64,000 nucleotides of DNA, taken from the NCBI GenBank assembly GCA_031769625.1, contig JAUIMM010000113.1, positions 10,923,001 through 10,987,000 on the forward strand, in the 5' to 3' direction. The position numbers were made by a program, and so were the translations under genes. The notes under the pieces were generated by a model, which was not told the origin of the DNA, made no database searches, and saw only the letters and a list, made by a program, of their open reading frames with translations. The stretch's first letter is position 1; each line of letters opens with the position of its first letter. Shown piece after piece: positions 44,811 through 57,876 of the stretch. The DNA is from Taudactylus pleione (Eukaryota; Chordata; Amphibia; Anura; Myobatrachidae).

Positions 44811-45965
44811 ACCAACATTACTAGTCCTTTCTGCAAGTTAGATATTTTGTTCTGTCTCTCAGAGAACCCTTGCTATTTACCAGAAACTTGACTCCCTTTG
44901 AAATTATGTGCATCCATCAAACTGCTCCTGTAAATACTGTCTCAGGGACTTATAACATTTTACTGCCGATCCCCTGTTTGTAGAAGCCTGGGACAGGGAT
45001 TTCTTGGCTAAAGGTAATCAAGTTAACTGAGAAAAAGTTTTTCAGGTCACTATTGCCTGCTTTTCTAGTCTGGAGATATTGGAGACTCAATATAAAGTAC
45101 TGACAAGATGGTATTGGTGCTCGGTAGTTCCCCATTAATATTTCCCCCTGGTGTCCCCTCTTGCCGGAGATATCTGGTAGGATGGCACTCTGATCACTCC
45201 ATTTTGGCGTGATATAATAGCCTTGGCCTCAGAGATTTTGGGTTACTCTGTTCCTCACAGCCCTGATTTTTGGTTGCTTTTTCACACATCAATCCCAATT
45301 TCTAAGTACAAAAAAATCCCTTCTCAAACATATAAACAATGCTGCTAGGATGGTTCTTCCAGTCCGCTGACGCTCCCAGATACCCCCTAAAACATGGGAT
45401 TGGAACCAACACTTAAACTTTTACATGGTCATGCATGATATATTTTATTCTGCTCCTGAGAAACATTCTGAGTTGTGGTTCAGTAGGATTGAATTTAAAT
45501 CCTCATACTCCTATAAGGCCCTTATTCCAAGTTCATGATTTTTACTATGATGTTTGTTAGGACAGTAATCCTTATTTCTTAGCTGGAAGCTGGCTGAAAC
45601 CCAATTTCCTCTACTGACCTGGTATCTGCACAACTCATTTCCCTACTTTTTCTCTCCCCTGTTGTGTTCTTGATGCTTCTTCTTCTATTTGTTTATTTTC
45701 CTTTTTGTTTTGTTTTTATCTTTGTTGTAGAATTGGGTTATACGATTGTATAGATAAATATATGTATGATGTTTCTAAGTGGATTCAAATTGGCTGTTTG
45801 CATATATTTGGTAGACATTGTTCTCCAGTTTTGGGCTATTATCTGTCATTTAGTTGTGTACAGCTTACTGTATGTTTGATCTGTACTCTATTGTACAATC
45901 TGATGTATGTGAATATCAAAAAATTCTTCCTTTGTAAATAAAGAATTTATAATAAAAAAATAAAA
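44811..45965 (+). pseudogene. L1-like LINE 3' fragment
   Basis: Broken frames include the L1 ORF2 C-terminal block LTRWYWC at about 45094-45120, with a Trp/Cys-rich run after it, followed by a T-rich 3'UTR and aataaagaatttataataaaaaaa. 5' truncated and riddled with stops. It abuts the L2 tail directly, so one may have inserted beside or into the other. Confidence 0.6.
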
Positions 45966-46123
45966 ATTGTCATTTAACTGGTTAACACACATAGGCAGAT
46001 GCCATCAGTGGCAAGTTCTTTATCCGTCTTTGGGGGCAAGCTGATATTAAAATAAAAGTATTTTTGCAGTGAGTGACATTTTCTGTAGATCTCTGCAATA
46101 TTTAAGTATGAGGTCTATTAAAC

Positions 46124-46655
46124 GGGATGTAGTTATGAGGCTGACAGACGGGATGCCAGCTGTTGAAATCCCATCATCAGAATCCCAACCCAGGACTAAA
46201 CATAGACGTCATAAATCTCTACACTAGTTTAGATACCGACGCCAGAATCCCGACAGCCGGCATCCCAAATGTAAGTATAGCGGGGCCAGGTAAGGTGTTA
46301 GCTATGGGGGGGGGAGGTTAGGTTTAGGCACCATGCGGGGTTAGGGTTAGGCTATGGACAGGGGGGGCTAGGTTTAGGCATCACTGGGGGGGGGTGTTAA
46401 GGTTAGGCACTGAGAGGGGAGGGTTAGGTTCAGGCACCAAGGCAGGAGGGTTAGGCTTAGGCACTAACGTGGAGGGTCAGGGTGCGGGGTGTGGAGGGTT
46501 AGGGCTAGGGTGCAAAAATGGAGGGTTAGGGTTAGAGGCAGAATGGGGGAGGGTTAGGAGACTTATGTACCCCTGTAGGTATACTGAGCATCGGGACACC
46601 GCTGTTGGTATTTTGACAGCTGGCATCCCGACTGCCGGTATTTTATACCCAACCC
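46124..46655 (+). mobile_element. TTAGGG-core MITE with exact 8-bp duplication TATTAAAC
   Basis: TATTAAAC at 46116-46123 and 46656-46663. Long imperfect TIR: left gggatgtagttatgaggctg then gggatgccagctgttgaaat; right attttgacagctggcatccc then taccggcag-complement and ...acccaaccc. The core is a G-rich array of gggttagg(c)ttaggcac units on the plus strand. No coding capacity. The 8-bp duplication is hAT-like, but the ends are not typical hAT. Confidence 0.85.
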
Positions 46656-46663
46656 TATTAAAC

Positions 46664-47530
46664 AAGGGGCAGTTTAATAAAGAGGAACCACATTAGATAT
46701 CAGATCACAGCAGCAGTCCCAGTAGCTTATTATGGGGAGTGCGGAAAATTCCTAAATTACCAAGCACTTGTCGATGCTTGGCCCCAATATCTATAGCCAT
46801 CTTTAGATGGCATTAGCTATTGCAGACCATGCATGAGACGTAGGCAAGCTTAGTCCAAACTCTGTGATTGGGGAAGCCACTTAATGAAGTTACTGTGAAA
46901 GAGAATTTTAATAAACCAAGGAGAAAAATAGTTTTACCATAATTAAACCATTGTGGGTGGATCCATTAGCAGGGAAAGCTGTAGTTCATTAGTGCCTTTG
47001 GCCTCCTTACAAAGTTGCATTATGTCATCTGGTCAATTTTCCAAGGCACTGAAAACAGCCAGAGTCATTCGGATACACAGAAGTGGTGACAGAAGCATTA
47101 TTTCACACCACGCAGACTTAGCTCTATACAGCCTTAAGTATTGAAAGTCATGAAAAAAATGTATTCACTTCCAAATCAGCAACTTCTATAAAACAACAAA
47201 TTTCCTTAGGCTGTTGCAAGCTGGCTCCTGACCAAACCATTCAACAGTAACAACCCTATTAAAAATCTGTAATGAAATTCTGTGTGGAACGGAACAGTTG
47301 ACTGGTGCAATATTCTTGGATTTTGTAAATGCTTTTGACACTGAAAAAATGACCAATTTGGCCCCTATACTTTTGTCTTAAGAGTACACATTCCCCGTCT
47401 ACAAGCTTCAATGCTTATATGTGCACTTCTAAAATTCATAGTTTGTAGTTTTCTAACAAAATAGTTTATTGAAACTAAATCCAAGTATTACCATGTTGCT
47501 AACACTATTCCCTATTCCTATTCACTATTC
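46664..47530. other. Unique intronic sequence
   Basis: No recognised feature. Confidence 0.4.
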
Positions 47531-47875
47531 CCGATTCAATTCAACGCAAATTGAATAGCGCTGGGAGTGAGCTCCCGGAGCTATTCAGTTCAGTGCGCTG
47601 TGTGGTCGGAGAATGCCAGTTATCACACCTTAACAAGGGTGTTAACAAGCATTCTCTGACCAAAATGCAGGGCGCGTGGCTGTTATCGCCGTGCTAAGCA
47701 GAAAAATAGCTGCGCGCCCGGCACTTTGGTCGGATTTATTCTCGCATCCCTAGGGGTGTGCGAGAAGAAATCCTTAGCACGCCCAAACAGCACGGTGAAT
47801 TGAATAGCTGCGGGAGCTCCCTCCCACGGCTATTCAACATAGCGTTGAATTGAATTCCCCCCCCTGTTTGCAAGA
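47531..47875. mobile_element. Hairpin-rich MITE with GATTCAATTCAACGC ends
   Basis: Left gattcaattcaacgc and right gcgttgaattgaattcccc are inverted. Inside: gggagtgagctccc, ggtcggagaatgc/gcattctctgacc, agggcgcg..cgcgccc, gagaag/cttctcgc and gaattgaatagc/gctattca arms. Target duplication not resolved. Confidence 0.7.
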
Positions 47876-49466
47876 GAGGGGTACCATAGTGTCAAATCTG
47901 ACATCTGTTACATTGAGCACATTTCATTCTAGGTGACCATACCCTTTGCATCATACTATAAATCCAGTACTCTTAAGCCTGAACATCCAATATCTATAGT
48001 GTCTAATCTCCTTACTGCATTTACCCACTTTTAATATGTCCTCAGCTGGGAACATCTTAAGTGCTACAGCACCTCTGGATGAGAACATATTAAACTGTTA
48101 TCTATCAGGGGATCTGCAAACTCTTCAAAGCTCAAGGAAATTAAGATACTAGAAAATATTTTCTTAAAAATTCAGTAAACAAATAAATGCTCATTTACAT
48201 AAGCCATGGTCACGGCACATTATAGATTAAGATAAAAAAATAAATAATTATACATCGGATTATTTTACTTATCACCCATATTCCCACATATAATCACCGA
48301 GTCCGACAGCTTAACGTCCAAACCTCGGTGCTAAAAATGCAATTCTTGTGATTTCCATCATCTTGCTGGAAAAGTAAGGCATTCACATTTGTATTAGCTT
48401 CTAGACATTACTTGATAATCGCCTTTACCAGTTCTACCAACAAACAAATCTATTCAAGGTGCAGCTAAGCAGCTTATGTATATTTTTCCAGACAATATAA
48501 GACCTTGTTTGATTAGCTGTGGGAGCACAGCGCTGCAAGACAAGGTTCTCCTTGCCGTTACAATATCCCAGTTATTTTTATTTACAATTTTGTTTTTAGC
48601 AAATAAAAAACACCTCACCTGCCAACAATAAAAACAATTTGTAAAAGCAAAGATCACATTAAAAACAGTGTAAAATTAAGTGATGTAAAGTTTTGTGCAA
48701 CTATGACATAAATCCCTATACCGATTTCAATAAGACAAACTATTTTTGATGTCTGATGTTTGTACTGTAGCTGTTAGAGGATAATGTACAATACAAGCTC
48801 AGCATAAACATAATGGATTGTACATTACAAACTCAGCAGCTGAAACATATACTGTATGGTGTGACCCGTAACACCTTGTTGATGGCCTATACGATTTATT
48901 CCGACTCTGCAAAGATGTATTTTGCTCATTAGTGAAGCAATAAATAATTACTCAATTAATACTTTGGTAGCTCAATCTCCATACCAGTGGGCTGTTATTG
49001 CTACAGCGTCAATACTGTTATGCCCTTGACTGTCAGTATTGTAAGCAGAGGTTTCTTGAGAAATTGGTAAATCATGTCTAACCCTCTGCCATAATCTCCC
49101 ACCACCACCCTGAGTCCTTCGCTCTGCTCTCCTTTGCATGCGTGGTAGATGGCACATGTACAGTGAAGATCCCAAGCACAGTCAAGAGGCCCCACACTGC
49201 TCTTCTGGAGAGGCTCAAGGTGGACTGACATTGCTAAGTCCCTGGGCCCTGTAGTGGTCGTACTTCTAGCAGTGGCAGCATTTCTGGCATTTTTATAGAC
49301 TGCCTAACAGTCAACATACAAATACATCAGAACAATTCAAGCACAAAAACACAACATGTGGTACAGTACAAATACATGTATGAGTTGCACAGCTACAACG
49401 ACAAGTAGCACAAAGCAAGTATAGATTCCGTACCTATAAATTGAACTTAGCAGACTGAGGTGAGGG
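47876..49466. other. Unique intronic sequence
   Basis: No recognised feature. Confidence 0.45.
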
Positions 49467-49610
49467 GGGGTGGAATTTATCAAAGCTCGGAGAGAGAGAA
49501 AGATAATAGATATAAAGTACCAACCAATCAGCTTCCAACTGTGATTTTACAGATTTTATAGTTTGAAAAATGACAGTTAGGAGCTCTCTCCAAGCTTTGA
49601 TAAATCTTCG
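49467..49610. mobile_element. Short MITE (TTTATCAAAGCT group)
   Basis: Left tggaatttatcaaagctcgg and right caagctttgataaatcttc are inverted; interior accaaccaatcagcttccaact and agttaggagctctctcc pair. Relative of 11750-11922. Confidence 0.65.
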
Positions 49611-49701
49611 ACTAACACTTATTTAAATATTATTGCAGCATAAATCAGAACAAGCAGAAGAATGGGCAGACATGAGCATGCATGATATAGTAGGTAGCGA
49701 G

Positions 49702-50336
49702 GGGATGTAGTTATGATGCTGACGGATGGGATGCCAGCTGTTGAAATCCCGGCATTGAAATCCCAACCAGGGACTAAACATGGTTGTCTAAATCCCGACG
49801 CCAGTTTAGATACCGATGCCGGAATCCTGACCCAAACGTAAGTATAGCGGGGCTGGGATAGGTGTTAGCCGCGGGGGAGAGGGTTAGGTTTAGGCACCAC
49901 GGGGGGATTAGGGTTAGGCTACGGGGAGGGGAGGTTAGGGTTGGGCTACAGAGGGGGAATTTAGGATTGGGCTATGGGGGGGGGTTTAGGCACCACTGGG
50001 GGATTAGGGTTAGGCACTAATGGGGAGGGTTAGGATTAGGCATCAAGGGGGGAGGGTTAGATTTAGGCACTAACGGGGAGGGTTAGGGCTAGGGTGCAAA
50101 AAGGGAGAGTTAGGGTTAGAGGCAGAAGGTGGGAGGGTTAGGTTTAGACACTAACAGGCTAGGGTGCGGGTGGGGAGTGTTAGGGCTAGGGTGCAAAAAG
50201 GGAGAGTTAGGGTTAGAGGCAAAAGGAGGGAGGGTTAGAATACTTACGGACCCCTGTTGGGATACTAAGCATTGGGATGCTGCTGTCGGTATTTTGACAG
50301 CTGGCATCCCGACTGCCGGTATTTCATACCTAACCC
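49702..50336 (+). mobile_element. TTAGGG-core MITE, second full copy
   Basis: Same ends as the 46124 copy (gggatgtagttatgatgctg; ctggcatcccgactgccgg...taaccc). Flanks ggtagcgag (49693-49701) and ggtagtgag (50337-50345) agree at 8 of 9. The core, from about 49875 to 50240, contains repeats of ggggagggttagggttaggc type and a duplicated gggctagggtgcaaaaaggg block (50085 and 50173). About 635 bp, no coding. Confidence 0.83.
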
Positions 50337-50345
50337 GGTAGTGAG

Positions 50346-52161
50346 GGCCTTGGTTGGGAGAGATTACAATCTAGCTGATAATGGTGATGATGTGTTGGGA
50401 AATTAGAAAAGTGCTTATGGTGTAGTTCATGTACTCATGGAGTGGTTATAAATGCATGAATACAGAAATGAATACAGAGAAGAACATAAAGCCATGGGAT
50501 ATTGAACGTATCCCGCAGAAACAAACAAAATTGTTTTTCTTCAATTCTGGTAACCCTACGTCAACTCAGGCTTGCTGCCCATACTTACTGTTCTGACCCT
50601 GGCTTTTTGAATATGATATTGCATATTTCTTCCATACTGTATGCACAAGTTTGGTACTTGTAGCTACAGTATATGTATGAACATAAGTGCGAAGTACAAA
50701 TCATATTTATCTTGTCACTAACCCCATCAATTAATTACTTACTTACTATAGAGGTTTTAAATACCAATCTACAAGTTTTGTTGCGGGAGACCTAAGATTT
50801 GCGAGAAAGAAAATGTTCAAACCTTGAGGACTGTTGGAACTACTTGAGAAGCCTATAGTATAGTAAAAGGAAAAATTACAATGCTTTTATGTATTTGTAT
50901 TTCCGTATTTCTTTATAACACTTCTGAAATATAATAGAATGTAAAAGTCAATTATGTAAATTTAAGTTATTTTTCAAGAGTACACAAAAGAATTGCATAA
51001 ACAAGCTCAAATATTTTTGCTGATAAGCTTTGATTGCTCTTGTAGCTTAAGTGACAGTTTGCTGACTATAAGTGAAGTGCTAACTGTGTGATTATTTAAC
51101 TGCCTGAATTGCATTGACCTTTTAGAATTTCTCTAGGCTTCAACAATTTCATACTTACTGTGGCATTGCCTCATTTGCACTAACACAAAGATGCAGTGGA
51201 AACTCTGGTTTACAGCATATGCATAGTATTGAATAGGAATATATAAGTGTCAGATATGCATATCGTATTTATTACATGATTAATAGCCTACAGTACACAA
51301 TAAATTGAATTTATAGTGCCAACATACACTGCAAGGTTCTACTGAATTACATACTGGTCATCAAACTGAAGCCTGCTTGGAAAGCACACCCAATCTTCTC
51401 ACAAGTTAATGCTGTTTAAAACAAGTTGGATGTATGAGTTCCATTTCACATATTGCTGCATCTGACACCATAATCTTTCTGCATCAGGTTGACATGAAAC
51501 TCACGTCTATGTTCTGTGCTTCCGTTCCTATCTATTCTATCTGTTACCTTCCGCCATTATGACACCGCCACTATCTCATGCAGCCTGGTAGTAACTACTA
51601 AATCACACAAGTGGATAGGTCACTGACTTACACAAGATCAGCATTACCATTCCCTTACATAAGCCCTTCTTCTGTGAACTATCTGATGACCTGACATCAG
51701 AACAAGTGAGAGATTAAGATTAAATACAATAAGGTGTGCCAGTAAAAATACTTTGAAAATAATACAATAGTTAATTACAGCCTCTAGTGTAGTGCTAGGT
51801 GAAGGCTAGATTTCATATCCAGGGAGAGGTTGCCATGGATACAGTAGGCTCAAGCAAGAACCCTCAAAAAAGTGTAGCTTGTGGGAATTTAAGTTCTCTG
51901 ATCCCCTTAGCAGAAACCACTGGTCAAACACTTTTTGAGATGGTACAACGTTTATATTTAGCTTAAAACAGCATGAAAAGTTTTTCATACTTTCTGATCA
52001 GTGAAATAACATCAAATAAATTATACTGCATGGTTCCAATGGGAATAAACAGTTACAGTCCTTTATCCAGCTGATATAATTGATTTGTCCTTGATGTGCC
52101 CAACTATATGGTAGGACTTCACCCAATTACCTTTGTAACATCATATTAGCCCAAATTACAG
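50346..52161. other. Unique intronic sequence
   Basis: AT-rich, no recognised feature. Confidence 0.45.
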
Positions 52162-52597
52162 AGGTGTCCACATACATCTAGCCTCCTTTTGCATTAAACA
52201 GCCCTTCTAGTCGCCCCAATGCCGTGGCGTGACTTGGTAGCGCAAAGCGTCTTTTTGTGTTACGTTTTACCTTCAAATGTGTCTTATTGGCATGGCGATG
52301 CAAATAATCAGCACACACAGCTTCTGCTGATTAAAATGATATGCAGTATGTCTATATTGTGTCAGCAGCTGTAACACTGTAACAAAGCATTTCGCATTCA
52401 GATATACCCGCAGTTGCACACAGAACATAGGCATGCTGCATATCATTTTAATTAGAAGCTGCTTGTGCTATGTGAATAAGACACATTTGAAGGTAAAAAG
52501 TCACATGAAAAGATGCTCAGCGCTACCGAGTAACACTGAGCTCTCGCGTTGTGGGCGCGACTTGTAGTACACAGAGCATAGATGTATGTGGACACGT
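52162..52597. mobile_element. Foldback element with GTGTCCACATACATCTA ends
   Basis: Left gtgtccacatacatcta and right tagatgtatgtggacac are exact over 17 bp. Inner arms accttcaaatgtgtcttatt / aataagacacatttgaaggt and ctgattaaaatgatatgcag / ctgcatatcattttaattag also pair, so most of the 436 bp is palindromic. No target duplication identified. Confidence 0.8.
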
Positions 52598-52609
52598 CCG
52601 TATATCTCC

Positions 52610-55290
52610 AGTTATTATTATTATTAGCCTTTAATGATATGGTGCCACAAGTGTTCCGCAGCGCCTTACAAAGTACATAAACAAATAAGTGAACAAGAAA
52701 CGAGTGGTCTACAGTACAATACGATGCAGGACAAGGACATGGTTTATATATATTGCTGTATTAGATGTTAAAACACTCAAAATGAGCAGCAGGAAGTCAG
52801 CAGTCAAGTGTTAGGTGCCCTTGTGGGGAAAAAGGAGTAGAAGAAAGTATAAGGAGAAGCACATGAGGGAAGAGGGCCCTGCTCATGAGAGCTTACATTC
52901 TAAAGGGGAGGGGCAGACAAACATACGTGACACAGATTTGGTAGACAGGGATGAAAGAGCATGAAGTGGGTTAGGATGAGAGCTGGGAGGCCTTGATGAA
53001 GTAGTGGGTCTTGAGAGCCTGTTTGAAGATTTGTAGAGAGGTGGAGAGTCTGCTAGGGAGAGGGAGAGAGTTCCAGAGGTAGGGAGCAGCACAGGCAAAA
53101 TCTTGAAGGCGGGAGTGGGAGGAAGTGATCAGTTGGCAGGAGAGACGGCATGCATTTGTTGAGCAAAGTGGATGGGCGGGAGTGTGAAGGGAGATGAGGT
53201 CAGAGAATTAAATGGGAGAGGATTGGGTGAGGGCTTTGTAGGTGAGTGTAAGAGCCTTGAACTTGCATCTGAAGGGGAAGGGGAGCCACTGCAGGGCTTA
53301 AAGGAGAGGAGAGGCAGATGTAGAACATTTGGAGAGGAAGATGAGCCGAGCAGGAGCATTGAGGGCAGATTGGAGTGGAGAGAAATGGTAGTCAGGGAGG
53401 CCAGATAGGAGGAGGTTACAGTAGTCCAATCTAGAAATGACCAGTGAGTGTATGAGGGTTTTAGTAGCATCCAGGGTTAGAAAGGGTCTAATCCTGGAAA
53501 TATTTTTGAGATGGAAACGGCAGGACTGAGAGGTGCTGAATGTGTGGTTTGAAGGAGAGGGAGGTGTCCAGGATAACTCCAAGACAACACACTTTGGGGC
53601 TAGAGGAGATAGTTGTTCCATCAATTCATAATAAAGTTGTGGGAGGTTATGTGAGAGGGTGGGAAGATGATCAGCTCAGTTTTAGACATGTTAAGTTAAG
53701 ACAGCGCTGGGACATCCAGGAAGAGATAGCAGAGGCTCAGTTGGAGATACAGGTGAGGAGAGAGGGGGAGAGGTCAGGGGAGGAAAGGTAGATCTGAGTA
53801 TCATCAGCATAGAGATGATATTGGAGGTCAAAACAGTTGATGAGTTCACCTATAGAGGACATTTATAAGGAGAATAGGAGAGGTCCAAGAATAAAACCTT
53901 GTGGAATGCCTACTGTTAGTTGTTGTGGGGAGGAAGAGGAGTCATGAGAGGAGACAGAGAAGGAATGATCAGATAGGTAGGAGGAAAGCCAGGAGAGAGC
54001 AGTGCCACGTAGGCCAAGGGAGTGAAGGATTTGCAGGAGGAGAGTATAGTGTACAGTGTCAAATGCAGCAGAAAGGTCAAGGAAAATGAGCAGAGAGTAG
54101 TAGCCCTTGGATTTGGCAGCAAGGAGGTAATTGCAGACTTTCATGAGAGCAGTTTCAGTGGAGAGGAGAAAACAAAAGCCAGATTGAAATGAGTCAAAGA
54201 GGGAGGAAAGAAAGGTGGTAAGGCAGTTGTAAATAATACACTCAATGAGTTTGTAAGTAAAGGGAGGAGAGAGATGTGTCGGTAGTTGGAGAGTATGTTA
54301 GGATGAAAGGTATGTTTTTTAAGAATGGTGGAGGCAAGGGCTTGTTTGAATACAGGAGGGACAGTGCCAGATGATAGAGAGATTGAGGAGGTGGGCAATA
54401 TGGGAACAGGCAGAAGGAGAGAGGTAGTGTAGGAGGCGGGATGGGGTCAAGGGAGGTGGAAGGAGGGCAGGACAGAATGAGGGCCATGACTTCCTCTCCA
54501 GATACAGGGTAGAAGGATGTCAGAGTTGTTAAGATAGATGAGGAGGGGTGGTCAGGAAAAGGAGGGGGAGGGGTCTGTTGGGATATTATGTCCTGATATA
54601 TGGAGTCAATTGTAAATGTAAAGTAGGTGGCAAAGTCAAGAGCAGAGAGCCAGGAGGGGAGGTGAGGAGGGGGAGGACAGAGATTGAGTTGAAAGTGGCA
54701 AAGAGATGCTGGGGGTTTGAGGACTGGAAGGAGATGAGGGTCTTGAAATGTGATTGTTTGTAGAGGGACAGGGCAGCACTATAGGTTGAGAGAATAAATT
54801 TGAAATGGAGGAAGTCAGCCTTAGAGCGTAATTTTCTCCACTGATGCTCAGCGATTCGTGAATACTTTTGCAGGTATCTGATGCATTTGGAATGCCAGGG
54901 TTGTGGTTTGGATCTGATAGGGTGAGTAGTGATCACCAGACAATAGAGTCAAAAGCAGAGGTGAGGGAGTCATTGTATAGTGAAGTGGCTTGTTTAGGGC
55001 AGGAGAGAGAAAGGAAGGGAAATTAGCAAATCCAGCATGGAGGGAAAAGAAACAGTGCCAATAGCCTTAATGTTATGCTTAGTAATGGTAGCCTTAAGAG
55101 GTAGAGGAGGGGAAGGAGAGATGGATAAGTTAAAAGAGAGAAGGTGATGGTCAGAAAGGGGGAATGGAGAATTAGAGTAATCAGAAATATCACAACGGTG
55201 AGTATCAGATTATGTGAGTGCCCACTAACATGGGAAGGTGTGATGGTCCATTGGGAGAGACCAAATGAAGATGTGAGGGCATACAAGTCC
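52610..55290 (-). pseudogene. Decayed L2-clade LINE (ORF2 reverse transcriptase)
   Basis: On the minus strand, from about 55290 down to 52610: the end of an endonuclease domain (HSHNLILT.., 55023-55290), a linker with the SKCIRYLQKY...WRKLRSKAD block (54586-54936), then RT motifs LDLSAAFDTV (about 54060), VGIPQGFILGPLLFSL (about 53870-53920) and the catalytic YADD at 53800-53811. The thumb with SRLDYCNLLLSGLP, the L2 3'UTR (ccctgctcatgagagcttac reversed) and an (ATT)n tail at 52614-52627 follow. The frame is broken by shifts and stops. No ORF1, and the 5' endonuclease half is missing. It runs in the same direction as RALYL. Confidence 0.9.
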
Positions 55291-55415
55291 AACGGCGATG
55301 TCACTGATGATGCGTGGGGTCGCGCATTGTCAGCAACATTGATTGTACACACTAGACGATGTTATCAACATGGATCGGACGACATATCATCTAGTCAGTG
55401 TGTACCGGCCATAAG
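55291..55415. mobile_element. Solo end of a GCTGGGTACACACT-type MITE
   Basis: tacacactagacgatg and gtcagtgtgtaccggcc resemble the ends and interior of the 57877 element. It sits where the LINE similarity stops, so it may mark a deletion or insertion point. Confidence 0.4.
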
Positions 55416-55689
55416 AAGGGTTTTACAATAGAAGGGTTTTACAATATCAGCAAATTTGGAAACCTTGTCTTATCCTCTACCCTGTTATGTAGTTTATATG
55501 TATTTTTGGCTTGTTTAATTGAACACAATTAAAATTATCCCAATGATCCATTTATCCTTCTGTCAATTTGACCCTATTTTTTTTAATCTTACTAAAATAT
55601 ATGCAATAAATTTGTTGTTTATGTATATATTTATCTATATATTTTTTCTAATCTAGAAATTATTTTCATCATTTATGATTGCCTTAATA
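55416..55689. other. AT-rich unique sequence
   Basis: No recognised feature. Confidence 0.4.
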
Positions 55690-55718
55690 GGAAAACAAAC
55701 AAAAAAAAAATAAAATAA

Positions 55719-55789
<71 letters not shown>

Positions 55790-55790
55790 A
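55690..55790. repeat. A-rich and (AT)n microsatellite
   Basis: aaacaaacaaaaaaa then a run of AT dinucleotides with one acat break. Confidence 0.9.
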
Positions 55791-57143
55791 AAAAAGAAGT
55801 CTGTATAATGACAAATTGGTAGTTTGTATTTAATTGGGAATTTATCATTGGATAAATTGGGAATTTATCCAATGAGCTTTATTAAATGTAGTATACAAAT
55901 GGGCATGGGTAGCATCTTAACACATTCACTTTAAAGAACATGCACTTACTGTCTAGGTGCAGCATAATCAGAGATCCTTGTGCATTGAGGAGTTTCTTGG
56001 ACTACATTGATATTTAGAAAACTCCATAGTGTGTAATATTTTCTTAATAAAAAAATCTTATATAATGTAATTATATATATGATGATGACCAATTATTGTC
56101 TAGCCTACCATGAAGTGTGAAACTAGAAATTTGGAGGCCCTCTATATAAATTTTGAAGGGGTTTCATAATGTTTCCAAAGAAACAGAGGGGTATTCCTAG
56201 TGCTGACAAAGGAGTCTTGTCATTATTATTAATTCCCAATATCTTTATTAATCTCTCATATCATCAACAAGCCTCCATATTATGTCTTCCCCCAATCCCC
56301 ATATCATTATGTCTAACATCAACACCCAATATCATCATGTCCCCCATCAATACCCCATATCACCTCCTACATCATTCCCTTATATAATCAGGTCAGTATC
56401 ATTCCCCCATATCATGCCCAATAGCAGTCTCCATTACCATTATCCATCCTCAATTCCTTCCTCTCACCACTGATAAGCATCCTCAGCAAGCAGCCACAGT
56501 AACCGATTATAACCCTGCTGCCCTGGCAGTTTATCAAGTCTGTATCCCACTAAAATCGCCCCAGGATCCTGTATTTGTGTGCCTTTGGCATGGAAATTAG
56601 AGTTTAACATACATTGTTCTGCATTAATAAAGCTATCAGATAATGAAGCACTGTGGAATATGCACAAGATCTTGGAGGTAGTTCAAATAGCGTTGCTGAC
56701 AATTTCATGTCTCGATGTTGTATGCAGAATTCTAGATTATTTCATTATTACAGTGTTTATTGCAATGAGGTTTAAATAGTTCAGTTGGGAAAATAAATCC
56801 AAGTTAATGAAATAAGTACAGATTCTCAGATCATTTATGAATGAAACAATTGTGCATGCTGTGTCATACTGTATGGGGCTTACATTTTCTTATTTACAAA
56901 ATAGATAAGGAAGATAAAGTTGTATTTGTTTCTATGATTTACAAAATCTGTAATACAATTGTACACATGCTGTAGTTCTACATAGTGCTGTACTTGCCTC
57001 AATGTATTTTACACTAATTATACCTACTATATATTTATATTAGCTTCTTAAAATTGTACAAGAGTAAAATATATTCTCTCGTGTAGGTTTAAATGGTAAC
57101 AGACACCTGCAATAGGTTCAGTGGTATAAATAACATACAGTAT
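55791..57143. other. Unique sequence with a weak C/T/A-rich repeat
   Basis: At about 56275-56440 units of cccccatatcatcatgtc type recur loosely. The rest has no recognised feature. Confidence 0.4.
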
Positions 57144-57713
57144 GGGTTGGATATGAAATCCCGGCTGTCGGGATGCCGCTGATCAGAATACCGACAGCAG
57201 CATCCCGGCAGCCAGAATCCGGGTTCCCATAGGAAGTGACGGTGAGTACTTTTCTAACCCCCACCCTAACCCTAACCCACCCTCCCCCGTGCCTAACCCT
57301 AACCTCCCCCCCCTAGGGCCAAAACCTAACCTACCCTCCGTGCACCCTACACCTAACACCCCCTCCCCGGTACCTAACCCTAACCTCCACCCCTAGTGTC
57401 TAAACCTAACCTCCCCCTCCCAGCTCCCTAACCCCGCTACCTAATCCTAACCTCACCATAACACCCCGATACCTGCCTAACCCTAACCTCCCCCCTAGGA
57501 CCTAAACCTAACCTCCCCCTCCGTGCACCCTAAACCTAACACCCCCCCGGTACCTAACCCTAACCTCCACCCTAGTGTCTAAACCTAACCTCCCCCTCCC
57601 CGCTCCCTAACCCCGCTACCTAATCCTAACCTCACCATAACACCCCGATACTTACCTTTGGGATGCCGGCGGTCGGGATACTGGTGCACACGCAGGGATG
57701 CCGACTACATTCC
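57144..57713 (-). mobile_element. TTAGGG-core MITE, copy on the C-rich strand
   Basis: Left gggttggatatgaaatcccggctgtcgg and right gggatgccgactacattcc match the family ends in reverse. The core repeats cctaaccctaacctcccccc, with a ~158-bp segment duplicated almost exactly (ctaggacctaaacctaacctcc near 57497 and a cctagggccaaaacctaacc copy near 57311). No clear target duplication. Confidence 0.75.
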
Positions 57714-57876
57714 ACAACATATATAGACAGCATGCATCCTTAATTATAAATATCTGCACTCTAAGGTTAATTTATACTTAATTGTACATACAGTACTGTG
57801 CCATCTGACACATGACACTAATAAATGTAAGATTTTGTCCACCATTTTAGACTATGTGAACTCTTTGCACTCTAAA

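Noticed and set aside
53172..53408. Plus-strand Glu/Arg-rich frames at 53.1-54.8 kb
   Set aside because: Antisense shadows of the minus-strand L2 ORF2.
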